DNA of 64,000 nucleotides, from NCBI RefSeq assembly GCF_013391105.1, contig NZ_CP058335.1, positions 310,001 to 374,000 of the forward strand, given 5' to 3'. The notes below the pieces were generated by a model. It searched no databases, was not told the origin of the DNA, and saw only the letters and a list, made by a program, of their open reading frames with translations. Numbering within the stretch: the first letter of the stretch is position 1; every line of letters starts with the position of its first letter. Below are positions 52,974 through 61,716 of this stretch, in pieces. The stretch is from Natronomonas salina. GTDB lineage: Archaea; Halobacteriota; Halobacteria; Halobacteriales; Haloarculaceae. Both the position numbers and the translations under genes were made by a program.

Positions 52974-54449
52974 CTAGTCGTCGCCTGCCAGGCCAGCCTG
53001 GGCACCCTCGATATCGGGACGGGCTACGTCGCGGTCGGTGGCCTCGCCCTCGATGTCGTAGGGGTACTCGCCGGTGACGCAGCCGAGACAGAGGTCGGCC
53101 CGCGTCTCGCCGAGGGCGTCGGCGACGGCGTCGATGGAGAGGTACGCCAGGGAGTCGGCCTCGATCTCCGCGCGGATCTCCTCGACGTCGCGGCCGGCGG
53201 CGATGAGCTCCTCGCGGGAGGCCATGTCGATGCCCATGTAGCAGGGGGCGACGATGGCGGGGGCGCCGATGCGCATGTGCACTTCCTCGGCGCCGACGTC
53301 CTTCAGCAGCTGGACGAGCTGGGTGGAGGTGGTGCCGCGGACGATGGAGTCGTCGATGACGGTGACGGTCTTGCCCTCGACGACGTCCTTGATGGGGTTG
53401 AGCTTGAGTCGGACGGCCCGTTCGCGGGCGTCCTGGGTCGGCATGATGAACGTGCGGCCGACGTAGCGGTTCTTCATCAGTCCCTCGGCGAACTCGACGT
53501 CGGCGCCGTCGTCCTGCGCTGCCTCGGCGTAGCCGGAGGCGAACGCCCGGCCGGAGTCCGGGACGGGGAGGACGACGTCGCTGTCGACGCCCGACTCGTC
53601 CCAGAGCTTGCGGCCGAGTTCGCGGCGGACGTCGTAGACGAGGTTCTCGTCGATGCGCGAGTCCGGGCGGGCGAAGTAGACGTGCTCGAAGAAGCAGTGG
53701 GCGGTGTTCTCGGGTTCGACGAGCTGGTAGGAGTCGAAGCCGGCGCCGTCGTCGTCGAGGACGACGAGCTCGCCGGGTTTCACGTCCCGGACGAGGTCGC
53801 CGTCGAGGACGTCGATGGCGGCGGACTCGGAGGCGAGCATGTAGCCGTCCTCGAGTTCCCCGATGCAGAGCGGGCGGTTGCCCTCGGGGTCGCGTACTCC
53901 GAGGACGGTGTCGTCGTGGGTGATGGTCAGCGAGTAGGAGCCGTGGATGCGGCCCATCGTGCGCTTGACGGCGCGGATGAGGTCGGCCTCGAGGAGGTTC
54001 CGCGCGAGGTCGTGGGCGATGACCTCGGTGTCGCCGTCGCTGGTGAAGGCGTGGCCGCTGGCGGCGAGCTCCTCGCGGACCTCGTCGGCGTTGACGAGGT
54101 TGCCGTTGTGGCTCAGGCCGAGCGAGCCGGACTTGAACGACACCGAGAACGGCTGGGCGCAGGAGGAGTCGACGCTGCCGGCGGTCGGGTAGCGGACGTG
54201 CCCGATGCCGGTGGCGCCGGTGAGGCCGTCGAGGTCCCCCTCCTCGAAGGCGTCCCCGACCAGCCCCATCTCGACGTGGCTGTGTTGCTGGAAGCCGTCG
54301 TGGGTGACGATCCCCGCGGACTCCTGGCCCCGGTGCTGGAGCGCGTACAGCGCGTAGTACAGTGGTCGCGCCGCGTCGCGGTCGTCCAGCGAGACGCCCA
54401 CGACGCCGCATTTCTCCGTCGGCCCCTCCGGGTGCCGGCCGTCTGGCAT
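52974..54449 (-). CDS. purF: Amidophosphoribosyltransferase
   Basis: 491 residues. First committed enzyme of purine synthesis: transfers the amide of glutamine to PRPP. The catalytic nucleophile is Cys14 in EKCGVVGVSLDD, preceded by 13 residues that may be cut off. YALQHRGQESAGI is the glutaminase side; VTVIDDSIVRGTTSTQLV is the PRPP loop and LCLGCVTGEYPYDIEGE carries cysteines for the Fe-S cluster. Promoter ttttta at about 54471-54476 (complement) is near -25. A 28-base palindrome is further upstream. Single gene. Confidence 0.95.
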   Translation of the reverse strand: MPDGRHPEGPTEKCGVVGVSLDDRDAARPLYYALYALQHRGQESAGIVTHDGFQQHSHVEMGLVGDAFEEGDLDGLTGATGIGHVRYPTAGSVDSSCAQPFSVSFKSGSLGLSHNGNLVNADEVREELAASGHAFTSDGDTEVIAHDLARNLLEADLIRAVKRTMGRIHGSYSLTITHDDTVLGVRDPEGNRPLCIGELEDGYMLASESAAIDVLDGDLVRDVKPGELVVLDDDGAGFDSYQLVEPENTAHCFFEHVYFARPDSRIDENLVYDVRRELGRKLWDESGVDSDVVLPVPDSGRAFASGYAEAAQDDGADVEFAEGLMKNRYVGRTFIMPTQDARERAVRLKLNPIKDVVEGKTVTVIDDSIVRGTTSTQLVQLLKDVGAEEVHMRIGAPAIVAPCYMGIDMASREELIAAGRDVEEIRAEIEADSLAYLSIDAVADALGETRADLCLGCVTGEYPYDIEGEATDRDVARPDIEGAQAGLAGDD

Positions 54450-54509
54450 GGATGTGGGTCAGTCGTCCAGCGGTAAAAACCCACTCCATCGTGTGTGCTC
54501 GGGCCACAA

Positions 54510-54537
54510 GCACGGACGTGTATATGCACGTTCGTGC
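54510..54537. promoter_or_regulatory. 28-base imperfect palindrome upstream of purF
   Basis: The left half gcacggacgtgtat (54510-54523) and the complement of the right half differ in only two of 14 positions. It lies 61-88 bases before the purF start, beyond the core promoter, and 132 bases past the end of the L37e gene. It could be an activator or repressor site for purF, or a hairpin in the L37e transcript. Confidence 0.45.
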
Positions 54538-54669
54538 GCAATCGGATCCGTCGCCTCCCTATCCCGAGAGGTGACCGGTCAGAATCGCCGTGGAGGGCGT
54601 CGAACGGAGAGGACAGCAGCGGCTACCGGCCGTGTCGGGATTCGAGAAACTGCGCGAGAAGAACGGTGA

Positions 54670-54843
54670 TTACTCGTTCTGCTTCGACTGCCAGGCGTAG
54701 TCGCGGCGCTTGGCGGTCTTGCCGAAGCCGCAGGACGCACAGACCTTGTTCTGCTTGTGGTAGGACTTCTCGCCGCAGCGTCGGCACTTGACGTGCGTCG
54801 TCTTGTTCTTCTTGCCCTGGCTCGGGGTCCCGGCTCCAGTCAT
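54670..54843 (-). CDS. rpl37e: Large-subunit ribosomal protein L37e
   Basis: 57 residues, translated by hand between ATG 54843 and TAA 54670-54672. The sequence [20 protein letters not shown] begins the family, with zinc-ribbon cysteines CRRC and CASC in [21 protein letters not shown] and the basic [13 protein letters not shown] tail. Component of the archaeal 50S subunit. Start overlaps the LSm stop (ATGA), the classical LSm-L37e pair of archaea. Confidence 0.95.
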   Translation of the reverse strand: MTGAGTPSQGKKNKTTHVKCRRCGEKSYHKQNKVCASCGFGKTAKRRDYAWQSKQNE

Positions 54844-55025
54844 GGTTGTATCGAGACGACGTTGTCGCCGCGGATAATCGTTACGTTGTCGCCCTCCTCG
54901 AGGACGAGGTTCATGTGCTGGTCGTAGCCCGCGAGGACGCCGTCGTACATCTCGCCGCCCTTGAGCGTGACGCTCACCTCGTCGCCGAGCGTCTCTTCGA
55001 GCACGTCGAGGGGTCGGTCTGTCAT
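54840..55025 (-). CDS. LSm (Sm-like) RNA-binding protein
   Basis: 61 residues, starting at ATG 55025. Sm fold: the Sm1 part is [27 protein letters not shown] with the RNA-contact positions in DQHMNL, and Sm2 is [13 protein letters not shown]. It forms ring-shaped oligomers that bind U-rich RNA. Operon with rpl37e links RNA processing to ribosome assembly, as in other archaea. Shorter than many LSm proteins but normal for haloarchaea. Confidence 0.93.
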   Translation of the reverse strand: MTDRPLDVLEETLGDEVSVTLKGGEMYDGVLAGYDQHMNLVLEEGDNVTIIRGDNVVSIQP

Positions 55026-55069
55026 ACCGAAAGTCGCACGCGCCGGCAGTATAAACGCACCGACCGTCG

Positions 55070-56134
55070 TCAGATATCGACGCCGAAGGGCGCCGCCTCC
55101 GCGCTCCTCGCGGCGACGCCGGCCAGCAGCGCCGCCGCCGACTCGAGGTCGGCGAGGTCGACCACTTCCACGGGGGTGTGCATGTACCGGTTCGGGATAG
55201 CGACGTTCAGCGAGGGGATGCCACCCCGAGTCGTGTAGAAGGCGTCGGCGTCGGTGCCGGTGAAGCTCCCGGTGGCCTGCAGTTGCACGTCGGCGTCGTC
55301 GTCCGCCGCGGCGTCCCTGGCGAGGGCCACGAGCTCGGGGTGGTTCGCGCTCCCCCGCGAGACGACCGCTCCCTCGCCGAGTTCGATCCCGCTGCCCTTG
55401 TCGCCCGGCCCCTCCGGGTGGTCGGTCGCGTGCGTGACGTCGACGGCCACCGCGACGTCGGGTTCGAGGTCGAACCCGACCATCTTCGCCCCCTTCAGCC
55501 CGACCTCCTCCTGGACCGTCGAGACGGCGTAGACGGTCGCGGCGGGGTCGCTCTCGGCCGCCCGACGGAACGCCTCGGCGGCCGTCCAGATCCCGACGCG
55601 GTTGTCCATCCCGCGGGCGGCCACGCGGTCGCCCCGGAGGTCGCGAACCTCGGTGTCGAAGGTGATCGGATCGCCGACGTCGACGAGCTCCCGGGCCTCG
55701 TCGCCGTCCTCGGCGCCGACGTCGACGTACTGCTCGTTGATGTCGGCGTACTCGTCCGTCGTCGCGTCCCGCAGGTGGATGGCCACCTGGCCGATGACGC
55801 CGTCGACGACGCCGTCGTCCGTGTGGACGTGGACGTTCTGCCCGCGCGTGACCGTCCGGTCCGACCCGCCGATGCTCGAGAGCTTCAGGAAGCCGTCGTC
55901 GGTGATATCCCGGACCATCAGGCCGATCTCGTCGCAGTGGCCGGTCACCGCGACGGAGGGGGCGTCGGGGTCGCCCTCGTGGACCGCGACGGCGTTGCCG
56001 TAGGCGTCGACGCGGGTCTCGTCGGCGAACTCGTCGACGTAGTCGAGCCAGACGCGCTGGCCGGCCGTCTCGAAGCCGGAGGGCGTCGCCGTCGACAGCA
56101 GGTCGTCGAGGAACCGCCGTTGGTCGTCGTCCAT
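55070..56134 (-). CDS. M42 family metallopeptidase
   Basis: 354 residues from ATG 56134. Dizinc aminopeptidase of the TET/glutamyl aminopeptidase type. Metal residues: His and Asp in [12 protein letters not shown], the bridging Asp in [12 protein letters not shown], catalytic Glu-Glu in [10 protein letters not shown], and Asp in [13 protein letters not shown], His in [12 protein letters not shown]. Probably forms a dodecameric tetrahedral particle. Terminates 44 bases from the LSm gene on the same strand. Confidence 0.92.
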   Translation of the reverse strand: MDDDQRRFLDDLLSTATPSGFETAGQRVWLDYVDEFADETRVDAYGNAVAVHEGDPDAPSVAVTGHCDEIGLMVRDITDDGFLKLSSIGGSDRTVTRGQNVHVHTDDGVVDGVIGQVAIHLRDATTDEYADINEQYVDVGAEDGDEARELVDVGDPITFDTEVRDLRGDRVAARGMDNRVGIWTAAEAFRRAAESDPAATVYAVSTVQEEVGLKGAKMVGFDLEPDVAVAVDVTHATDHPEGPGDKGSGIELGEGAVVSRGSANHPELVALARDAAADDDADVQLQATGSFTGTDADAFYTTRGGIPSLNVAIPNRYMHTPVEVVDLADLESAAALLAGVAARSAEAAPFGVDI

Positions 56135-56254
56135 GGGTCGAACCGGGGTCGGGTCGCACAAGAACGTCCCGGCCGCCGTCGAGAACACGAGTCCGCTCGC
56201 CGGGGTGCAAGTGCCGTGCCATGCTATAAGTGGCTGACCCGCGAACGTCCAGAC

Positions 56255-56518
56255 ATGGTGGACATCACGTTCCTCGAGCTGCACCTCGACGATTCGAGCC
56301 TGACCGCGAACGCGCCGTTCAGCAGCGGCCGGAAGGAGGTCGCCGCGAGCGACGAGCCGCCGGAGCCGGAATCGTCCTCGTCGAAGGGGAAGCTCGTCGG
56401 CGCACTGGTCGGCCTTGTCTTCCTCGCCGCCGTGGCGTTCGTCGTCCGCAAGAAGGTCGCGGGCGGCGGCGAGGACCCGGAGGGCGAGGAGTTCGAGGTC
56501 GCCGACGTGAAGGCCTGA
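56255..56518 (+). CDS. Small membrane protein, unknown
   Basis: 87 residues from ATG 56255. N-terminal 40 residues are polar with an acidic Ser-rich linker (PPEPESSSSKGK), then one membrane helix (KLVGALVGLVFLAAVAFVVRKK) and an acidic C-terminus. A TATA-like ctataag at 56224-56230 is 25-31 bases upstream, so it is leaderless. Divergent from M42 peptidase. Similar single-helix proteins occur across haloarchaea; function unknown. Confidence 0.72.
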   Translation: MVDITFLELHLDDSSLTANAPFSSGRKEVAASDEPPEPESSSSKGKLVGALVGLVFLAAVAFVVRKKVAGGGEDPEGEEFEVADVKA

Positions 56519-56614
56519 TCGACCGGCGCTGTGGAACCGTCTCCGGATGAACGATTTTCGCTGGTGATCGAATCCCCAGCGACGGCTACGACTCGAGCCG
56601 ACCGATCGGATTAC

Positions 56615-57457
56615 TCAGATACCCAGGATGTCCCGGGCCTCGTCCGGTGAGGCCACCGGACGTTCCAGCGTCTCCGCGAGCGTCGCCGCCCGTTCGACGA
56701 GTTGCTCGTTCGTCGCGAGCTCGCCCCGCCGGAAGTAGCGGTTGTCCTCCAGGCCCACGCGGACGTGGCCGCCGAAGACGATCGCCATCGCGGCGAACGG
56801 GAGCTGGTGCTGCCCGAACCCGAGCGTGTTGAACAGCGTTCCGTCCGGGAGCAGGTCGATCAGCCGCCGGAAGTTGTCGGGCGTCGGTCGCTCCGTCGTG
56901 CCGCCGCCGAAGATAAGTGTCGCGTAGAGGGGCTCCTCCAGCAGGCCGGGACGGCGCTCGAGCAGCTCGTAGACCTCGTTGACGTGGCCGCCGTTGAACA
57001 GCTCCATCTCGGGCTTGATGCCCCGGTCCAGCATCTCCTCGGCGAGGGACTCGACCAGCCCACGGGTGTTCTCGGAGGTGAGGTGCTGATAGCGGTTCAG
57101 GGGACCCATATCCAGGGAGGCCATGTCCGGCGCGGGATCGGTCCGGAGGGGCTCGTGGCGCAGGTCGTCCGGGGCCCCGGTCCCCCCGGTCGAGTGCTGG
57201 ACGACGAGGTCGGTCCGGTCGCGGACCGCCTCGGTCAGTTCCTGAAACCGCTCCCGGGAGAAGGCGCGTTCGCCGTTCTCGCGGCGGGCGTGGAGGTGGA
57301 CGATGGCGGCGCCGGCCGCCTCGCAGGCGGCCGCAGCTTCGGCGACCTCCTCGGGCGTCTCCGGGAGGTGGGGGCTGGCCTCCTTGCCGTGGACGCCGCC
57401 GGTGAGCGCCGCCGTGATCATCACCGGCTCGGCGTCGAGGTACGTCTGGTAGCTCAT
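56615..57457 (-). CDS. BKACE family 3-keto-5-aminohexanoate cleavage-type enzyme
   Basis: 280 residues. Zinc-dependent beta-keto acid cleavage enzyme (DUF849/BKACE): VMITAALTGGVHGKEASPHLPETPEEVA is the start, AIVHLHARRENGERAFS holds the metal histidines, and VFGGHVRVGLEDNRYFRRGEL is the conserved C-terminal glutamate/arginine segment. It condenses a beta-keto acid with acetyl-CoA; the substrate here is unknown (lysine or carnitine breakdown are typical). The start overlaps the small cysteine-rich gene upstream (ATGA). Confidence 0.88.
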   Translation of the reverse strand: MSYQTYLDAEPVMITAALTGGVHGKEASPHLPETPEEVAEAAAACEAAGAAIVHLHARRENGERAFSRERFQELTEAVRDRTDLVVQHSTGGTGAPDDLRHEPLRTDPAPDMASLDMGPLNRYQHLTSENTRGLVESLAEEMLDRGIKPEMELFNGGHVNEVYELLERRPGLLEEPLYATLIFGGGTTERPTPDNFRRLIDLLPDGTLFNTLGFGQHQLPFAAMAIVFGGHVRVGLEDNRYFRRGELATNEQLVERAATLAETLERPVASPDEARDILGI

Positions 57458-57651
57458 TCCGTCGGCTCTCGCTCCCCCTCGGCTGCGAGGTAGTACTCGC
57501 AGTCGGTCGAGTGCTCGAGGTCGTACCGGTCGTTGCAGATGTCCGCCCGCATCGGCTGGACGAACGACTCGACGGCGGTGCAGTAGGCCCGTTCGGTCTC
57601 GAAGGCCGTCCCGTCGCTCTCCTCGCGGTACTCCAGGTAGGGGCAGGTCAC
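57454..57651 (-). CDS. Small cysteine-rich protein coupled to BKACE gene
   Basis: 65 residues from GTG 57651. Contains TCPYLEYREESDG, ERAYCTAVESFVQPMRADICND and STDCEYYLA, four cysteines with fixed spacing, as in small haloarchaeal proteins found beside varied enzymes. Zinc or Fe-S binding is possible. The stop TGA overlaps the BKACE ATG, so the two are co-translated; divergent from the metalloprotease gene. Confidence 0.72.
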   Translation of the reverse strand: MTCPYLEYREESDGTAFETERAYCTAVESFVQPMRADICNDRYDLEHSTDCEYYLAAEGEREPTE

Positions 57652-57742
57652 GTCGGAGAGAGGGCCGGCAGGCACATAACCGTTCGCGGACGGCGGTGTT
57701 ACCACCCGGAAGGCCTTTGTCGCGTGGTTGGTAAGGGGGACC

Positions 57743-58684
57743 GTGAGTCTCTTTCGCGCCGTCCGCGCCGTCGCCGACGCCGAGGGCGACGGGGCCGTCG
57801 ACTGGAGCGCCGTCGGCACCGCCGCCCGCGCCGCGACCGACCCGGGGGACCTGACCCTCTCCGAGGCCGAGCAGCAACGGTACGCCGACGACGTCGCCGA
57901 CGCCCGCGACGGCATCCGCGAGGCCGGCGGCGTCGACTTCGACCTGCCGGACCGCGTCCAGGTGCAGAACCGACACCACTGGATCGACGCCAACGTCACC
58001 ACGTTCGAGCGCCTGCTGGCGCCCATCGAGGAGAAGGCCAGCTTCTCCCCGTCGCTGGCCCGCGCCGCCAACACCGGCTCGATGGCGGTGACGCTCGGGT
58101 TCCTCGCGAACAACGTCCTCGGGCAGTACGACCCCATCCTCCTCGGCGACGCCGACCACGAGCTCTACTTCGTCCACCCCAACATCGAGAAGGTCGCGGG
58201 GACGCTGGACGTCGACCGCGACCGGTTCCGCCGCTGGATCGCCTTCCACGAGGTCGCCCACGCCGCCGAGTTCGGCGCCGCGCCGTGGCTCGGCCCCCAC
58301 CTCGAGGACTCGATGGAGGAAGCGGTCTCGAAGCTCGCCTCGGGACGCTTCGACCGGAGTGCGCTCGAGGAGCTCAACGTCACCATGACGGCCGTCGAGG
58401 GGTACGCCGAGCTGGTCATGGACCGGGCGTTCGACCAGGAGTACGAGGACCTCCGCGAGAAGCTCGACGCCCGCCGCCAGAACGTCGGCCCGGTCTCCCA
58501 GCTCATCCGGAAGCTGCTCGGTTTCGGCATGAAACGCGAGCAGTACGAGCGCGGCAAGGCGTTCTTCGACGCGGTCGCCGACGCCCGAGGGGTCGCCGGC
58601 GCGGCGGTCGTCTGGGAGGACCCGAAGAACCTCCCGACCGACGAGGAACTGGACGACCCCGCGAAGTGGCTGGCCCGGGTGTGA
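57743..58684 (+). CDS. Zinc-dependent metalloprotease-like protein (F420-associated family)
   Basis: 313 residues from GTG 57743; the purine run aaggggga at 57733-57740 acts as a ribosome-binding site. HEVAHAAEF (residues about 173-181) is the HExxH zinc motif of a gluzincin/minigluzincin; GYAELVMDRAFD carries a later glutamate that could be the third ligand. The N-terminal part is helical. The family is described in databases as associated with coenzyme F420 biosynthesis by distribution; the link to F420 is not shown by neighbours here. Confidence 0.82.
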   Translation: MSLFRAVRAVADAEGDGAVDWSAVGTAARAATDPGDLTLSEAEQQRYADDVADARDGIREAGGVDFDLPDRVQVQNRHHWIDANVTTFERLLAPIEEKASFSPSLARAANTGSMAVTLGFLANNVLGQYDPILLGDADHELYFVHPNIEKVAGTLDVDRDRFRRWIAFHEVAHAAEFGAAPWLGPHLEDSMEEAVSKLASGRFDRSALEELNVTMTAVEGYAELVMDRAFDQEYEDLREKLDARRQNVGPVSQLIRKLLGFGMKREQYERGKAFFDAVADARGVAGAAVVWEDPKNLPTDEELDDPAKWLARV

Positions 58685-58772
58685 GTGCGGTCGGCCGGGA
58701 CTGCCGGCCGACTCCGGAGCCGGTCGGCCGACGAACCTCTAAGTACCGTCGGCCCGTAGATGCACGTTGACC

Positions 58773-59081
58773 ATGGAATCGCTCGCCTTCGTCGCGGCGG
58801 TCGCCCTCCTGCTGGTCGTCCTCCACGCGGTCGTCGCCGCCTACGTCTACCGGGTGGCCCACTCGGGGGACGGTCGGCTCCTCGAGCGCGAGGCGAGTGC
58901 AGACGAGCGAGCGGTCCAGCAAACGGACGAACCCCCGGAGGTGCCGGACGACTCGGTGTCCTGTCCCACCTGCGGCGCTCCCAACGACCCGAGCTACCAG
59001 TTCTGCCGTCGCTGCGTCGCGGACCTGAGCGGAAAACAGCGCGCGTCCGCCGAGGTCGCCGCGGGGCGGCTCGGCAGCTGA
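58773..59081 (+). CDS. Single-helix membrane protein with zinc ribbon
   Basis: 102 residues from ATG 58773. One N-terminal membrane helix (LAFVAAVALLLVVLHAVVAAYVY), an acidic linker with EREASADERAVQQTDEPPEV, then a zinc ribbon SCPTCGAPNDPSYQFCRRCVADL (CxxC and CxxC). The ribbon would be cytoplasmic. It resembles haloarchaeal DUF7577-type proteins, from memory. Convergent with the DUF35 gene, 1 base apart. Confidence 0.75.
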   Translation: MESLAFVAAVALLLVVLHAVVAAYVYRVAHSGDGRLLEREASADERAVQQTDEPPEVPDDSVSCPTCGAPNDPSYQFCRRCVADLSGKQRASAEVAAGRLGS

Positions 59082-59082
59082 G

Positions 59083-59451
59083 TTACTGCGCCTCGAACCG
59101 CGGCGTGGCGTTGCCCTGGTCGTCCTCGTCGAAGCCGCTGAGGACAACCCGGTCGCCGATGTCTATCTCCTGGTCGACGAGCCGGCCCATCACCCGGGCG
59201 TCGCCGACCTGGACGACGGCGACCTGGTAGCCGCGCTCGTCGATGCCCTCCGGCGGGACGTTGATGGTCGTCTCCGTGTAGACCTCCCCCTCGGTCGGCA
59301 GCTCGACGGTCTCGAGGTCCGTCGACCCGCAGTAGGGGCAGGCCGCCTTCGGCGTCCCCTGGGTGTGGTCGCACTCCTCACAGTGCTGCCCGAGCAGTTC
59401 GCCCTCCTGTACCGCGCGGTTCCACTCGCCGTGGGTCAGTGTCTCGCTCAT
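59083..59451 (-). CDS. DUF35 OB-fold/Zn-ribbon protein (thiolase partner)
   Basis: 122 residues. N-terminal zinc ribbon HCEECDHTQGTPKAACPYCGS (CxxC, CxxC) and a C-terminal OB fold (YQVAVVQVGDARVMGRLVD). Such DUF35 proteins associate with archaeal thiolases, channelling acyl-CoA between thiolase and the HMG-CoA synthase (shown for the methanogen/Sulfolobus complex). Here the gene overlaps the thiolase gene by four bases (ATGA), consistent with a complex. Confidence 0.88.
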   Translation of the reverse strand: MSETLTHGEWNRAVQEGELLGQHCEECDHTQGTPKAACPYCGSTDLETVELPTEGEVYTETTINVPPEGIDERGYQVAVVQVGDARVMGRLVDQEIDIGDRVVLSGFDEDDQGNATPRFEAQ

Positions 59452-60614
59452 TCTCGTGCCTCCATGACGGTGACGACGGTCGTGGCGGCGTCCCCGCCGA
59501 GGTTGTGCGCGACGGCGCGCTCTGCGCCCTCGATCTGCCGTTCGCCCGCGTCCCCGCGGAGGTGCTCCGCGAGTTCGACGATCTGTCCGGTCCCGGTCGC
59601 GCCGATGGGGTGGCCCTTCGCCTTCAGCCCGCCGGAGGGGTTGATGGGCCGCTCGCCGTCGCGGGCAGTGACGCCCTCCTCGGCGGCGGCGCCGCCCTGG
59701 CCGTCCTCGACGAAGCCGATGGCCTCGCTGGCGAGGATCTCCGCGCCGGTGAAGCAGTCGTGGACCTCGGCGAAGTCCATCTCGTCGGCCGAGGTCCCGG
59801 CCTGGTCGTAGGCCTGGGAGGCCGCGTCCCGGGCGGCCTGCGTGACGTGCGGCGTCTCCTTGTCGCAGATGGGGACCACGTCCGTCGCGTGGCCGACGCC
59901 GCCGACGTCGACCGGCTCGTCGTAGGAGTCGGCCGCGTCGTCGCTGACGACGACCACCGCGCTCGCGCCGTCGGAGAACGGACAGCAGTCCATCAGGCGG
60001 AACGGGTCGGCGACGACCGGCCCCTCCAGGGCCTCCTCGACGGTCGTCTCCTTCCCGAAGTGCGCGTTGGGATTCAGCGCGCCGTTGCCGTGGTTCTTGA
60101 CGGCGACCTCGGCGAGCTGCTCCTCGGTCGTCCCGTACTCGTGCATGTGCCGCTTGGTGAACAGCGCGAAGACGCCCGGGAAGGTGAGGCCCGTCGGCTG
60201 CTCGTACTGCCGGTGGGAGGCCGAGGCGAAGATGCGGGTCATCTCCGCGGTGTCCTTGCCGGTCTCGGGGGTGCACCGCTCGACGCCGCCGACGAGGACG
60301 ACGTCGTGGATGCCCGCCTCGACGGCCTCGACGGCGTTCTTGAACGCGTTGGCCGAGGTGGCGCAGGCGTCCTCGAAGCGCTGGACCGGGACGCCGGCGA
60401 TGCCGACGTGGGAGGCGAGTTTCGGCCCGAGGTGGGTGTCGTTCTCGGTCTGTCCGCCCATCGCGTTGCCGAAGTAGAAGGCGTCGACCGCCGAGGGTTC
60501 GACGCCGGCGTCGGCGAACGCGCCGAGGGCGGCCTCGCCGAACAGCTCCTGTAGGGATCGGTCGTGGACGCCGAACTCCGTCATGTCGGCGCCGACGACG
60601 GCTGCGCGTGCCAT
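59448..60614 (-). CDS. Thiolase family protein (acetyl-CoA C-acyltransferase-like)
   Basis: 388 residues. SCP2/archaeal-thiolase type: nucleophilic Cys in QRFEDACATSANAFKNAVE (about residue 85), later GHPIGATGTGQIVELAEHL with the catalytic His, and the C-terminal VAHNLGGDAATTVV region replaces the usual CxG motif, so the second catalytic cysteine seems absent, as in archaeal acetoacetyl-CoA thiolases. Pairs with the DUF35 protein. It could serve mevalonate synthesis or fatty-acid degradation. Confidence 0.88.
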   Translation of the reverse strand: MARAAVVGADMTEFGVHDRSLQELFGEAALGAFADAGVEPSAVDAFYFGNAMGGQTENDTHLGPKLASHVGIAGVPVQRFEDACATSANAFKNAVEAVEAGIHDVVLVGGVERCTPETGKDTAEMTRIFASASHRQYEQPTGLTFPGVFALFTKRHMHEYGTTEEQLAEVAVKNHGNGALNPNAHFGKETTVEEALEGPVVADPFRLMDCCPFSDGASAVVVVSDDAADSYDEPVDVGGVGHATDVVPICDKETPHVTQAARDAASQAYDQAGTSADEMDFAEVHDCFTGAEILASEAIGFVEDGQGGAAAEEGVTARDGERPINPSGGLKAKGHPIGATGTGQIVELAEHLRGDAGERQIEGAERAVAHNLGGDAATTVVTVMEARE

Positions 60615-60680
60615 ACAGACACGTGGGTCCTGGCGCTTATAACGAAAACGGAACCGGTACTGCGTCCGCCGGACCCGGAA

Positions 60681-60917
60681 CTACTTGCGGTAGCGACGCC
60701 TCGAGGCCGGCGAGACGGCCGACGCGTCCGGCACGAGGTACCAGGCGAGGACGGCGCCGAGGACCAGTCCGGCGAGGACGGCACCGCCGACGACCTCGAT
60801 GGAGCCGTCGCCCTGCGAGGCGATGAGCCCGGCGGAGAGCCCGACCAGCAGCGTGAGCCCGACCTTCACGTACAGCATCGTCCGCTCGCGGTCCTCGTCC
60901 GTGACGGGGTCGACCAT
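60681..60917 (-). CDS. Small membrane protein, two helices
   Basis: 78 residues. N-terminal charged part (DPVTDEDRERTMLYVK), then two hydrophobic segments VGLTLLVGLSAGLIAS and VGGAVLAGLVLGAVLAWYLV and a basic tail SRRRYRK. No family recognised. Its ATG at 60917 overlaps the stop of the NTF2-like gene by one base (TGATG), so the two are coupled. Confidence 0.68.
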   Translation of the reverse strand: MVDPVTDEDRERTMLYVKVGLTLLVGLSAGLIASQGDGSIEVVGGAVLAGLVLGAVLAWYLVPDASAVSPASRRRYRK

Positions 60918-61327
60918 CAGGTCCCACCCTCCGTGGAGACGTGCATCCCGACGAAGCGCCAGTCCGTGTCGGGCGTCGACGCGCCGTCGGTATCGGCTGC
61001 GTCCTCGCGGCGCTCCAGCGTCCCGCTCCAGCGCGTCTCGAACTCGTAGCGGATGCCCCGTTCGGTGTCGTTCCAGGCCATGAACACGTCGTCGGCGAAC
61101 CAGGCGTGGTCAGCTCGCTCGGTGACGACCAGTCGGTCGCTCTCGACGGTCCATCCCTCGGTCGTCTCGGTCTGCTCGCGGAGCCCCGACTCGATCTCGT
61201 CGTACCCGGTCAGCCGCTCGCCGATGCCGAACTTGACGGTCGACTCCTCGCGGGCGAAGAACGGGGACAGCGGTTCGCCCGCCCGGAGCGCTTCGTAGTA
61301 CGCGCGCACCGTCGATTCGGCGTCCAT
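60917..61327 (-). CDS. SnoaL/NTF2-like family protein
   Basis: 136 residues. The NTF2-like cone fold is suggested by AESTVRAYYEALRAGEPLSPFF, GYDEIESGLREQTETTEGW and YEFETRWSGTLERREDAAD, DWRFVGMHVSTEGG. It may be an enzyme or a ligand-binding protein; catalytic residues are not apparent. First of a two-gene unit with the small membrane protein. Confidence 0.78.
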   Translation of the reverse strand: MDAESTVRAYYEALRAGEPLSPFFAREESTVKFGIGERLTGYDEIESGLREQTETTEGWTVESDRLVVTERADHAWFADDVFMAWNDTERGIRYEFETRWSGTLERREDAADTDGASTPDTDWRFVGMHVSTEGGT

Positions 61328-61716
61328 GTCCCGGCTTCGGCGCGGGCGGACTTACCGGTACTGGAATCGAGACCGGACCTGACCGCTGGTCGGACCCGAA
61401 ATACGTCCTCGACTAGACCACCTTAAGGAGAAAGAGGAATTTTAACATTATAGTTCATTAGGTTTATACTCCTCCGCCGGTTTCGTCCGATACAGCGCGA
61501 GAGCGCGCCACCCACGATGACCCGCTACACCGACGAGACCAACACCGGTGCGCCGATGGTTCCGATCAAGACGGACGAGTCCACGCCGTCCTCGCTCGTG
61601 GACGAGGCCCTCGAGGAGACCGTATTCAGCCACCGGCTCTGAAGCTCTCCAGGCTTTCTGCACCTTCTCGCGAAACCGCGAGCGACGGCTGCAGCACGTC
61701 GGGGAAGGCGTGACCG
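61328..61716. other. Intergenic region with AT-rich promoter block
   Basis: 389 bases. 61425-61470 is unusually A+T-rich, with tttaacattatag (61441-61453) and gtttata (61462-61468). A 41-residue reading frame at 61517 lies within. After it the segment cgcgaaaccgcgag (61666-61679) forms a small hairpin. No other gene seen. Confidence 0.45.
61517..61642 (+). CDS. Possible small protein of 41 residues
   Basis: ATG 61517 to TGA 61640-61642. The codons end in C or G in most positions (typical of this genome) and the product is acidic: MTRYTDETNTGAP at the start, SLVDEALEETVFSHRL at the end. A TATA-like gtttata at 61462-61468 would give a leader of about 25 bases. The composition argues for a real gene but there is no homology I can recognise; it might be the remnant of a longer gene. 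Confidence 0.45.
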   Translation: MTRYTDETNTGAPMVPIKTDESTPSSLVDEALEETVFSHRL

